Assembly: GCA_032871835.1 (NCBI GenBank)
Contig: CM065295.1
Span: 83,135,819-83,199,818, forward strand
Reading direction: 5' to 3'
DNA length: 64,000 bases
Origin: Dipteronia dyeriana
Taxonomy: Eukaryota > Streptophyta > Magnoliopsida > Sapindales > Sapindaceae
Shown: piece after piece, positions 48,842-59,953 of the stretch
Layout of the letters: every line of letters begins with the position of its first letter
Numbering within the stretch: the stretch's first letter is position 1
Program-made: the position numbers and the translations under genes
Notes under the pieces: model-generated
Database searches by the model: none
What the model was told of the DNA's origin: nothing
Seen by the model: only the letters and a program-made list of their open reading frames with translations

Positions 48842-50130
48842 TTATAGTTACACCCTTGAGTTTGATCATTCTACATTCACACCCATGTACTTGACGGTTC
48901 TCTGTTAGCTTCTTACTTATATAAGGTTATTTTGGTATTTTTAAAATATTTTTATTTTAATATAACAATATAAAACCATTTTTTACAAACCTAATAACAG
49001 TAATAGCAGATCTAATAATCCAACCTCCACCCATCTACAATACATTTAATGCCACCGCCGGCACCGATCGTCGCTACCTACATCTTATTGGTACCACCCT
49101 CTCTCGTTGGCATCTTCATCTATATCCGGATTAAGATTTGTTTGGTTGTTTTCTGTGGGTTTGATAAGGTTGAAGTGTTGGATGATTTTTTTTTTTATTT
49201 TTTAAAAAGGGTGTTGATAGAGATGTACATTTTTAATGTATTTGTATCTGTAATGTATTAATGAATTTTATTTTGTATTTGTAATGGATTATTTGTTTTT
49301 TTAGTTAAATGAGGAAATGGGAAACGGGAAAACTGAAAAAATGGGAAACTGAGGCTGAGGCTGAGGATGGGGATGGATATACCTCTTTCCAAAATTCTCC
49401 ATCTCTATTTGGATCAAAATGGAGAAATGGGGGGAAGGGCCTGGAAAGTGGGTATAAGGATGATGAGAACCTATATCTAAATGTGTATCTATAACTGTGT
49501 TGATGTGTTTTAAACCCCCCCATTTCTAAAAATTTGTCTACCCCCCCCAAAAAAAAAATCTCCAATTTTGTTCAAAAAAATCCCCCAAATGGGGATGAAG
49601 GATCAGGGATTTAGGATCCTAGAGAAAAATAACCATCCTTATGATCCACTATTTGTATTAATTTTACAATGGAGGAGTCGAGCAGGTAACGTAAGCTGAA
49701 GAGACAATAATGTGAGTGGAGAAGGAGGCCACGACTTTTCATTTTATTTGAATTTTTTTTCTTTACTTCATTAATAATTTTTATTTATTATATTGATTCA
49801 ATTTTTGATATTTTTATACTTTCTGTTGTTGTTAATTTTCTAATTTTCATTGTTTTGCTATATTTATTTTGATTTTGATTTAATTATATTTATTTTGTTT
49901 AATATTTATTCAATTTCAGTTAATTATTATGTTTTGTTTATTCAAGGGTACTCTTGACATTTTGCGTAGTAAGTCTTGTTCAATTTAACCGAACCATCAA
50001 CAACCGTTAAAACTAGGCGCAGAATAATGAAACTTTTCCATTTGACAGACGTGTCTCTGCGCAAAACATCAAGAGGTTCAGTGTAATTTCCTCTTTTTTT
50101 ATTTTGAGGGTATTTTTGCTACAATCCCTT
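48842..50130. other. Between IES6 and MED10, possible TIR element
   Basis: The left text GGGGAAATTATAGTTACACC and the right end read inward, GAGGAAATTACACTGAACC, look alike for about 20 bp. This hints at an inserted TIR element filling the space between the two divergent genes. The similarity is too short to be sure. Open frames in the interior have no family match. Confidence 0.3.
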
Positions 50131-50524
50131 TTTAGATTTTAACGACTCATTGACTCAACCGAAAATTCGACGATAAAAAAAAAAACCGATTGCGGGAGCG
50201 GGACTGTGAAGAAGAGAAGAACTCCTGCCTGAAGTTTTCTTGTGTATGTATGTACTTTCAATATTTATATGGAAGTTGTGTTCTTGAAATATTTCGTTTT
50301 GTGAGTTATCAGCTATGTGCCTCTGTTTTTAGATTTGATTTATGATTAATCTGTTCATGAATCATGAGCTGTGTTTTTTATTTTTTGCTTTTCTACGCTT
50401 TTAGTTACTTGAATCAGAAATTTGATGTGATTTTATGTTTTTTTGGTGGGTGGTTGTGATTTGAGAGAAGAAAATTGAAAAATATTGGTTTATATACTTG
50501 TATTTGTGTTTGGTAGATTGAGAG

Positions 50525-52407
50525 ATGGATTTATCACAGACCACCACAAATGTGGTTACTGGTAGTAGTGGTGGAAATGGAATGGTTAGTAATCAAACAA
50601 ATGATACGGGGGTGGCTGATGATCCAAAACAGAACCTGAAACAGGTTATAAGCTCCATCCAGAAGACTCTCGGACTGCTTCATCAACTCTACCTCACCCT
50701 ATCTTCGTTCAATGCTGCCTCCCAGCTCCCTCTCCTGCAAACACTGTATTTTTATTCGAATCCTGATCTTTTAATTTGATTTCAGTAGTAGGTTTGGGGT
50801 TATTTATTTGGGTTTGGGTTGGTTTTTGCAGCAATTCCCTTGTTACGGAGCTCGATAACATGGTTAAGTTGTCTGAGAAGTGCAACATTGAGGTTCCTAT
50901 GGAAGTGCTTAAGTGAGTCTCCTTTCCATGTTCTGTTCTTCCTCGGATGCATGATTTCTTTGTTTCTGAAAGAAAATTTATTGCTGTTGTTGTAGTTTGA
51001 TCGATGATGGAAAGAATCCTGATGAATTTACAAGGGATGTTATAAACAGCTGCATTGCTAAAAATCAGGTCACTAAGGGAAGAACTGATTCTTTCAAGGT
51101 AATGTGATTTTGTTTGCTACTTTAATTTGATTCTTAAAATATGTTTGGGAAGTTTAGAGAGTTTAGATAAAATCTGGCCACGTAGCTCACTGCAATTCTT
51201 GTGCATTTTACAGAGTTTACGTAAACATCTACTGGAGGAACTTGAACAGACGTTTCCTGATGAAGTTGAATCGTACAGGGAGATACGTGCAAGTTCTGCT
51301 GCTGTAAGTTATATTAAACTCACCCACTTGCATTTTGTCATATGGATATCTCAACTGATTTTCTCCCTTTTATTAAACTCTACATGTCTAGTACGGTTTG
51401 CATCAAAGTTAGTTGAAGAACAAAATTCATTTTACATCTTCTTTCATACTTGTCTGCAAATCACCGTATGATGCCAGAGATGATGAATCACAAGTTTTTT
51501 TTTTTTTTCTTTTCTTTTCTTAAGGCACAAATAATGAGTGGCTATTTTTTACTCAAGTAATATGTTACTTTTAACCCTAATAGGGGCTGACAAAAATTTG
51601 TGTATTTTGGATGAAGAATGGTAGTCTGAACGCATATTTTAGTTGCATTATTAAAAGTTTATATCAATATATTGTTTTTTAATTATTTCAGGAGTTTATT
51701 TACTTGGCCAGTTTACCATTACTTGTTGGCTTATTTCTTTCAAGTTGGTCATGCACTATTGCACTCACTAAGAAGTGGGTAACAATAATTGTTATTGTGC
51801 AAGTTGTAAATTGTCTGTTTATCCAAACAAAGGGGAAGGTTGCAGTTATGAACACTTTTGAACATTTAAGTTGTTCATATGCCAATTTATGTGATGTTGT
51901 GTCATCTATTCTATATTGATTAATTGAAACTGCCATTCATTGAAAAATCTACCAACAGTGTCCTAGGGGTGAAAAGTTATGTTAAATTTTCTGTAAATAG
52001 ATACTGATGTTGTAATATACTAATATACAGAAATATGAATTGTTTGTTGCCCAATAGATGGAAGTATGAATGACATTACTTCTTATAGGGAAAGAGAATA
52101 TATGTTGCTTATGTTGGTATTCAATTCCATGTGGAAATTTATAGTGCAGATGTTCACGGTTTATAGTATATGGTTAAATTCAGAAATTATGTGCTGTAAA
52201 GTGAATGCATCTACCAGTTAAATTATTTATTACAAGGACTACTTGGAAACTTCGGCAGATATTATGTTCTCATTTTTGTTCCGTTAGTTTTAGTCACTAA
52301 TTATCGATAACTAAAGCTTTTAACTTCTAATGCAGGAAACAAAACTGCTTGCTCAATCACAAAGCATGTTACCCAATGGAGATGTGAAGGTTAAACCAGA
52401 GATTTAG
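50525..52407 (+). CDS. MED10: Mediator complex subunit 10 (MED10/NUT2)
   Basis: Middle-module subunit of the nuclear Mediator complex, which links transcription factors to RNA polymerase II. Five exons with GT-AG borders: 50525-50745, 50832-50912, 50996-51098, 51214-51303 and 52336-52407. Together they encode 188 residues, matching plant MED10 length. The first 30 or so residues are polar and variable. The Med10 domain spans about 35-155 and includes IQKTLGLLHQLYLTLSSF, SLVTELDNMVKLSEKCNIEV, LIDDGKNPDEFTRDVINSC, KNQVTKGRTDSFKSLRKHL and FPDEVESYREIRASSAA. The C-terminus reads AQSQSMLPNGDVKVKPEI. The last intron is about 1 kb. A 5' UTR intron is likely, with its acceptor (TTGGTAG) just before GAGAGATGG. 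The gene is divergent from IES6 and convergent with the HD-Zip gene. No defect seen. Confidence 0.95.
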
Positions 52408-53504
52408 ATGTCATTCTCAATAGATGATCAGGTTTTCTTTATCCACTTCTTAGGCTGTGTAATATTCTGAGTTACCTGTAATTGATTGCATGAGTAGGTT
52501 GATCCAACGTAACAGGATTTATTAAATTTGCGAATGTTGATAACTTGTGATCTAGTGTTCATAATATCAATGTAGAAATTCTTTGAAATATATAATATGT
52601 CATGTATATCATATTAAATATATAATTTGAATGCACATTGAGTTTGTTGTATATCTTGTTAGATTATTTTCGGACTAAAATAATCTAGGTCCATCTTAGA
52701 TTAAGAGATGAATCCGTTTTGCTCTCAAAATATGTGTTTTAATTACTCGTGATTTCCTGTAATATGCAGTTTGGCAATGTCTTGAACACTAAAATATTGC
52801 TCTAAGCAGTTATAGCTTCTCTTGGGGTAATTATTAAAGGAAAGGGTTTGCTCAATGATGTTTGTACTCTTGGATTTATCGTCTTTTATGACTTTTCTAT
52901 TGCAAAAGATTGTTTATAATTGCAATAACTTTAGTACATTGAGAGCCAAGTTTGTTAAGACTTTCATGAATATGTATTCGAGTTTTGGTTTTGCTTGGAG
53001 GCCTTTTCTACCTTGATTTCGGTTGGGCCTACCTAGATTGTTTCCAATTTATTTTTGTTTTGTTTTTCCTTATATATATATAAATATTTTAAAATCTTGC
53101 TGGTATGCTAGCAACTTTTATGTGCGTCCAGCGTACGAGTTCATTGATTATATTTGTGCATTAAAATTCAATATTATTGTGCCTCATGCTTTTACTTACA
53201 AATTTGCTTCGTATCATAGTAATACCATTTCCTAAATTCATTGCCTAAAACATATTTTATTTTACCTACGAGTGTGCACTGGATTTGCTTATATCCCAGT
53301 TGTGGGGAATCTTTTGGAGTGAATCAAAATTTGTCACGTCTAGGATGAGTGTCATCCTTCATAGTTACGTGCATGAATTGTTAGAGTTGTGGATGCAAGT
53401 GGATATTTTTCTCTTTGTTATAGATGCTAAATATGTACTCCAGCCTTAAGGGAGATGATCATTCATATTCAAAATATACTTTGCGGTGATGATGCTATAT
53501 TTGA
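52408..53504. other. Convergent 3' flanks, no gene seen
   Basis: The space between the MED10 and HD-Zip I stop codons, about 1.1 kb. AT-rich with the expected 3' UTRs; nothing else is supported. Confidence 0.6.
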
Positions 53505-54218
53505 TCAAGACCAGAAGTCCCACCACTGTGAAGTGGAACTTGTTTCCTCAGGAAAACAACCGGGCTCAAACTTGCACCAGTTTGCTGATGATTCTGTGAG
53601 TTCTTCCATATTTATTACAGCAATTTCTTCAGTCACATAAATTTTATGATCATAACCTTCTAAGAGAAGATTAGGTGTTCCGTTTGATTCAGTCGTTGTG
53701 TTCATATTTTCGGACTTTCCATCGCTGTTGTCAGTGTGGTCCTGTTCTGGTTTTTTGTTTCCGTTGTGTTGTTTTTCCAGCATGCTCTTCAGTTTCTGTA
53801 TCTGTGGGAAATGGGAATCACAAAAAAATTTCTTTGATGTATTAGAACTCATGGTCAGTATCTTACTATCTTGTTATCTAGTATATACAGTGAGTGAGAA
53901 GCAGAGTAGTACCTGGACAAACAACGATTGATTCTCTGTTTTCAAGGACTCGTAACTGGAAGCTAGAGTTTCAAAACTAGCTTTCAGTTTGTTGTACTCA
54001 TGCTCAATCTGCTTTGTCTTCGATCTAGCTCGCCTGTTCTGAAACCAGATAGCCACCTGACGAGGCTGTAGACCTAAATTGTTAGCCAGCTGCTGCTTTT
54101 TCCGCGACTCAGGTCTTTCTTCGGATTCAAACATGAATTCCAAGGACCTTATTTGCTCATCACTGAACCTTCTCTTGTTGTTGCTTGTTCTAAGACTTGT
54201 TATAGCCTTCATATCCAT
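53505..54218 (-). CDS. HD-Zip class I transcription factor (ATHB7/12 type)
   Basis: Nuclear DNA-binding factor of HD-Zip class I. ATHB7 and ATHB12 relatives respond to ABA and drought and restrain growth. Two exons on the minus strand, 54218-53913 and 53801-53505, with a phase-0 intron of 111 bp. The protein has 200 residues, somewhat short for the group. The homeodomain covers about 15-70, with RFSDEQIRSLEFMFESE and QPRQVAIWFQNRRARSKTKQ. The leucine zipper has Ile71, Leu78, Leu85, Leu92, Leu99 and Leu106, and the C-terminus is WWDFWS, an end shared with ATHB7/12. Residue 66 is Ser (TCG), where HD-Zip proteins almost always have Trp (TGG). The frame stays open upstream to 54329 but crosses the TATA box, so I take the ATG at 54218. 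A partial copy of the promoter and start lies at 1402-2165. Confidence 0.93.
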
Positions 54219-54290
54219 ATCTATGCCTGCATCTCTTCGCGAACGTGTTCGGCCGGTGAACAATGAACATGAAGATGGACTTCTGAAGTG

Positions 54291-54300
54291 TATATATAGT
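54291..54300 (-). promoter_or_regulatory. TATA box of the HD-Zip I gene
   Basis: ACTATATATA on the minus strand, 73-82 bp upstream of the chosen ATG, predicting a start near 54262. The same box in the same context is present in the duplicate near 2050. Confidence 0.65.
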
Positions 54301-54643
54301 AGCCCCATGGAGACTGGGGGGCTCGACACTGGTTTTCAACAGGAAAAATGTCAGCCCCACAAGTACTGATACCCTGGGCCCCACCTACTGTTGGACGTTT
54401 TATGCATTTCATTATCATCAACCTGGTGATTCATCTCCAAACCTCTCACTATCATTGATTCTCGATACAGTAATGTACAGTTTTTTGTCCTCTTCTCTCT
54501 TGTAACTCTTTTTTTATCTTTAATCCTACATGGGTTCATGATTATCATGCTGTTTCTTCCCTCCAATTTGAAATCAAACTTCATTGACGGTCATGATTAT
54601 AAACTTCAACGTTCACTATTAGTCGAGTGTCTGTGCATATTTT

Positions 54644-54946
54644 GACACGTCTTCGTAGATATCTGATCTGTATATTTGCCTGGTGACGCACCAACGTCTA
54701 GGAATATATCGGTTCGAAATATCATTTCATCATCTTAAAGTATAATGTTGCCACGTCGATGAAAAGTCTTATTTTTCAGGAAGTGGCAACTTTGGATTCA
54801 TTGCGTAAGGACAAAGCCACGATAAGTCTTTTTTTTTTTAAACCAATATCTTCATGACACAACTTGTAAACTGTCAAAAGCACTGGTCTGCTCAGGTGAT
54901 ATTTCTTTGAAAATTAAAGGGGTTTTAAATTGCACTCAAACGTGGC
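54644..54946 (-). promoter_or_regulatory. ABRE-like elements upstream of HD-Zip I
   Basis: ACGT cores in ABRE-like context at 54644 (GACACGTC), 54750 (GCCACGTC) and 54940 (ACGTGGC). They lie 430-730 bp upstream of the ATG and fit the ABA response known for ATHB7/12. Regulation is inferred. Confidence 0.45.
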
Positions 54947-54949
54947 ATT

Positions 54950-57648
54950 TAGCTTGCGGTTGTTCTCTAAACAAAGCTTTGGTTATCTGTAAATTGTTGT
55001 TCTTTGTGGGGACAATTTATTTCAAGTGTGGCTTTGTTTCAAGTGTTTGACAAATGTTGGGCACTTCATTTTTAAGACAAAAAATAAGCTGATTCATTAA
55101 GATTCGATGTTCACATTTCCTTATCAAGTCCCCTTCATGTTTATTTATGTTCAAGCAAAACATAGAAAAAAGTCATGTGGTGATGGGACTGCATTCTTTA
55201 ACATTAAGTTAACAGACAAATACTGGGTTTTCATTTAATTGAAACTTGAAAGCAACCTGGGAATTTTGCCATTTCATGTGTATAACGAGCTATATATATA
55301 ATTCAATATATATATTTCATTTTCATGTGGATATTTTATTGCCCAATCATCAATCATTATCAGGCCCAAATATAGTGAAATATGTTGGGCCACGCCGAAT
55401 CATGTGTTTGTTCGGGCTCAGGCCCGAACCATTTCCATCGATGATCATGGACTTGGTCAGGGCCCATTCAACAGAATAGAATGAGACGTTGTTGACCTGT
55501 GAACTTGCATTTTTTACTTTCCTGTACTAAATAAAAGGTAAGTTTTCACAAGTTAAAAATGGAATAGAATCCTATGAATCATAGGATTCCATCTTTTAAT
55601 TTTCCTGTAATTAATATATTTGTTGCATTTCTATCAAGTATAATATTTGTCTCCATAAATTATTAAGGGTTCAGCTACTATAAATGATTGTATAGTTGTC
55701 AAGTCTATTTCTAATCTTTAGATTTTAATACAAGATATATAAAAATTAAGGATTTAAAAATTAAAAATAAATTAAAATAAAAAGAAAACAACTCTATCAC
55801 ATAACTGTTAATCACATCATGTATGGTGCACTTGTAGCTAAACCTTATGATATATGCCTCTAGAATTTCAAATGGAGTAAGTTGACCTATTGGTGACATT
55901 GGTCTGATGGGAAGCAAATTTATTTATTTACTTATATTTCTCCGACAAGAAAAGTACCTTTTTACCTCTCATGCTAAAGCTTCAATAGTCGGTCAGCATA
56001 TATGATTATTATTATTTTATGGGCTTTCAGCATTAATGGTACCACAAAATCGCCAGTAAAAACAGTCACGAACAACTGTGTTAAAATAAATGGAAACGAA
56101 ATTCAAGGTGTCCTTGTATGCATGTTTGAGTTTGAAAGTTTTCCGAACATCGATCAAAAAGAAAATTCTCACACCCACGTAAGTTTTTGGTTATATTTTC
56201 TACATTGTTTTGTTTTTTTGTAAAGAGTATCTACTTTTTTATTTAAAATTTATTAATTTTTTTTCTTTAAATTTTTCTTTCAACAAAACCCTACTGAGGT
56301 TGGCTGCCTCTTGAAGCTTTTTCTCAAAAGGGTCTTCAGCTTTTTCACTTTTCAACTACTCTTGCACCTAAACCTATTAGCAGCAGTGAAGATATGAGTA
56401 AAATATGTTAAGTTGAGATTAATTTAATCAATTAATTTATGCTTCAATTCATTAAACTAAGTCTTATAAACATCACCGCTTGTTGTGACAACAAAGTGAA
56501 GACAGGCTAAAAACGAGAGTTTATGGTAAAGAGAGATTCCTCGGTGCATTCTGTTTACATGTTTAGTCCTTTAATATTATGTCGTGTTGTTTAAATAATC
56601 AGAAAATATACTCAGGTCGAAGGGATGAGATTTGTCCGGAAGTAAAACTTCTCATACCTGTACCATGAAATTATGTACCATGAAATTATGGATTCGAGTC
56701 TTTCTCCTCTCTGACAAAATCTGATTTATATAATAGTATAATATTTCATATATATATATATTATATATATTATATACGGGTCCAAAGAAGCTTTCCTCTT
56801 TTGATAAATTGATCAATTTTGTAAAAATTTTCTTTTTCAATATTTTGAAGAAAAAGAAGAGACAATGTCGTTAGTGACTTATTGTGAAGTGGGAACTGGT
56901 AAAGAACAAAAATCTAGGTAAAGTTTGGTGTCTGCCAGATGGGTTAGGTCAATCGTCAACGGTCATGAAATTACGGCCCTTAATTAGGAGAGATAGAGAT
57001 AGGGAGAAGATAATAAATGAGAGCATAATAATCTCTAGTCCCCTAGCTTAAAGAGGGATAAGCTGTAATTTTTATATCTTCAAAAGATTCATTTAAGGGA
57101 GTATTCATATAATAGAATACATAGACTCTTAAATAAGGGATGTCTAGGGAAGACTTTTGTAGATCCGTGAAAATGCTTTCAACTTATATATTTTTTTTCA
57201 TCATGATTTTGAAATCAAATTGGTGACTTGAATGTTCCTGATGAATTTCAGTGACTCAGTGTAGTATATTTGGCACCAACAAATTATTACTTTATTTGAA
57301 CTAATTCTTATCACTTTTGACGATGTCAACATTGAATTTTTTTTATTTTTTTTTTTGACTAGTTTCAATTCAGAAGGAAAATAACAGATTGGAATCGAGT
57401 TTTTACGATGATTTAACATGGAAGACAATTAATAAAAGAAAAGACTTTTCAACTGCAATGTAAAAGCACACAGGAAATTGAGCAGAAATAGCATCGCTCA
57501 ACAAAGAAAATTGATGCATGTAAAGCTTCCCCATTAATTGCCATGATTGTAGAAAATATTAAAGTACTGTCTCGAATTCTAACTCTAATTTCTGGTCCCA
57601 AATGAGATTTACTGTTGAAATAATGATTATATATATGATTACGTCATT
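54950..57648. other. Intergenic, no gene seen
   Basis: AT-rich. A possible SINE at about 56584-56720 (B-box-like GGATTCGAGTCTTTC) contains a 17-bp direct repeat (TACCATGAAATTATG twice). No coding region recognised. Confidence 0.5.
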
Positions 57649-57836
57649 TCATTATATATATATTAGTTTTCCTATATATAACTTATATCGTGTGTTGTAT
57701 GTAGAACATTTATTATGGAGAAGTTTGATAAATGTATACACTTTGAATCAAGTTATATAAACTTAATAATCCACATCCATCGCACTGACGAATTTATATC
57801 GGTTCACATCGATTTGAATATATATATATATATATG
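57649..57836 (+). mobile_element. Micron-like MITE, copy 6
   Basis: Lies between short (TA)n tracts (57652-57662 and 57818-57835) with core blocks TTTATTATGGAGAAGTTTGA, TGTATACACTTTGAATCAAG and CATCGCACTGACGAATTTAT. It is the most divergent of the six copies. Confidence 0.6.
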
Positions 57837-57962
57837 TTACAATTCATTTATTGTATCATTCTCACGACTTCAACAAAAATAATATACCATAATGTTGAGA
57901 TATGTAGTTTTAAGTCTTTTTCATCAAAAATAACTAGTTAATTAAGTATACCAAACGACAAG

Positions 57963-58077
57963 ATAAGGTTGGTCAAGTGGTAAAACCTTTTACACCTGTA
58001 CTATAAGACAGTGCGTTCGAGTCTACCCCATCCGTAAAAATATCAAAATTTATGTAATATTTAAAATAAATAAATAA
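57963..58077 (+). mobile_element. tRNA-derived SINE-like element
   Basis: An A box (TGGTCAAGTGG) and B box (GTTCGAGTCTACC) are spaced about 40 bp apart, followed by an A/T-rich tail ending in AAATAAATAAATAAA. No cloverleaf can be drawn, so it is not a tRNA gene. Confidence 0.55.
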
Positions 58078-59199
58078 AGTATAATAAACATTTATGACTT
58101 TTGAGCATATTGTCATTTATTAATCATATAACTTTGTATTTTATTTTTCATTCATCCTTTAAAGCCTAGTGTTAGGGATCTTGAAAAATTTAAACACAAA
58201 GCCCTGTTTCACCAACCTCATCTAAATTAATTCAAGATCCCAAATCAATTTTGAATTCAACGAGATTTTTCTAAATACTTGGATGTAAATGTTTCATTAA
58301 AAGGAAATAGTTGTTTTTCAATACTTTCTTTTGACAACAAAAGCAATGCTATTGATCAAGCTTTATTCTCCTTCATTATTTGTTTAGATGGGTAGTGTAA
58401 AATTTACAGTCCTTTGAGGTAGGTCGACATTTTCAAAAGCAACCTATCATCCTTTTTGGAATCGAACTTTTCAATTTTCTTTTATATATATATACAATTG
58501 ATAAACATAAAGAGTGAAAAATGTGGTTGCTTACAAGTTACAAGTAAAATTGTTAGAGCTGAAATAGTAATTGATAGATAGATACTATTGATGAGTGAGG
58601 TGAGGCCTGAAGGTGGTGACTAGTGAGTGACAAATGAACAAGAGATGAAGAGACGCCCTTAAGTGAGTGGGGCCCTCATCATGTTTTATAAATGAATATG
58701 AATGTAGAGGACCATGTGTCATTGGGTGGACCTGAGACCATCTGAAATTTGAACACTGGGCTGACTACTGCTGCTCATTTTTTATTTTATTTTTTGGCAA
58801 TTCTTTTGATTTAATGTCTGTGTCCGTGTCTCTGTTGTCATCTCGAATCCCCCGCGAGCGTAGAAAAAGCAGTGAAAAAATTGCACTGAACGAGGGAGTT
58901 CCCTTTTTAATGAAAATCATTTATAGTTTACCGAATTTTATACAACACAAATATATGGCAAAACTAACAAATAAAGCAAAACCAGTTATTTATTTATTTA
59001 TTTAATATTCGCACTATATTATAAAGGTCGGTGAATTAGCTCAACTAATTCTCTGACTCATTTTTTTTTCCTTTGCTTGGTATTGTCTTATCATCATCCT
59101 CACCATCAACTCCTCATATCATATAGTGTCATGTAATTAGAATTTTTTTTGTTGTTGAAACAATTAGGGTTTGATACTTTGATATTGTTGAATGGGGGC

Positions 59200-59260
<61 letters not shown>

Positions 59261-59426
59261 GTAGAGTGATGATGATGGTGTAATTAGGTCATGATGGTGG
59301 TGATGATGATCTCGCGGTGGACAATATGGGGCTTAACATCAACGTGTCAAAACTCAAAAGACAAAAAAAAAAGTGAAAAAAAACACAAAAGAGATAGAGA
59401 GAGAGAGAGTTAAAGTTGGGACTGAA
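58078..59426. other. MIR166 upstream region, no gene seen
   Basis: Contains a 56-bp (TA)n tract (59203-59258) and a GATGATGG-rich stretch (59266-59312). A GA run lies at 59396-59409, just before the TATA box of the MIR166 transcript. Confidence 0.5.
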
Positions 59427-59440
59427 TTTTATATATATAT
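59427..59440 (+). promoter_or_regulatory. TATA box of the MIR166 transcript
   Basis: TTTTATATATATATAG about 300 bp upstream of the hairpin, which would place the transcription start near 59465. The long GA/CT-rich leader that follows is usual for plant pri-miRNAs. Inferred. Confidence 0.5.
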
Positions 59441-59740
59441 AGCGTTGCATGGTAGATAGAAACGATGAGATAGATGAATGAGAGAGAGAAAGAAGGGGGT
59501 CATGGTGATTTCTATGGAGAGGGTAGGGTCCAGGAGGGGTCAGCTACTTTTATTGCTTTGTTTGTCCTTTCACCTTCTATCTCCATCTCCATCTCCTAAT
59601 TAGTCTTTTTATCTCTTGCTTTTGCTTCATTTCATTTCTCACTCACAAACCCACTCTCTTCACACACACAAACCCCATCTCTCTCTCAAAAGCGAGATTG
59701 GAGAAGGAAGGAAGGAAGAAGAGAGGAAGCTTTTTCTTTT

Positions 59741-59911
59741 GAGGGGAATGTTGTCTGGCTCGAGGCCACCACCACCAATCTGGATCTATCATGATTCTCT
59801 ATCTCTCAATTGATTTTTTTTGTTGTTGTAAGATTTGGATGAGAACTCAATTGAGATATAGATCGTTGATGATCATGGTTTGGTTGCGTCGGACCAGGCT
59901 TCATTCCCCTC
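59741..59911 (+). ncRNA. MIR166: MIR166 precursor hairpin
   Basis: Precursor of miR166, a conserved 21-nt RNA that directs cleavage of class III HD-Zip mRNAs and so sets leaf polarity and meristem fate. The mature strand, beginning TCGGACCAGGCTTCATTCCC, lies at 59889-59909 on the 3' arm. The star strand, beginning GGAATGTTGTCTGGCTCGAG, lies at 59745-59765 on the 5' arm. The arms pair from GAGGGGAATG/CATTCCCCTC through the duplex with few mismatches; the loop region is about 120 nt. A consensus 5' splice site (AAG then GTGAGT, 59951-59959) lies 40 bp after the hairpin, so the primary transcript is probably spliced. The class I HD-Zip gene in this window is not a target class. No second hairpin was seen. 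Confidence 0.96.
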
Positions 59912-59953
59912 AATTATTGCTTCCAATATCGATCACTACCACGATTTTTCAAG

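Noticed and set aside
48842..50130. TIR element between IES6 and MED10
   Set aside because: End similarity is only about 20 bp and no target duplication was found, so it is kept as a low-confidence note only.
57963..58040. Possible tRNA gene
   Set aside because: A and B boxes are present but the sequence does not form a cloverleaf and has an A-rich tail, so SINE-like is the better call.
59616..59813. 65-codon frame overlapping the MIR166 hairpin
   Set aside because: It begins at TTG rather than ATG, is low in complexity, and includes the miR166 star region by chance.
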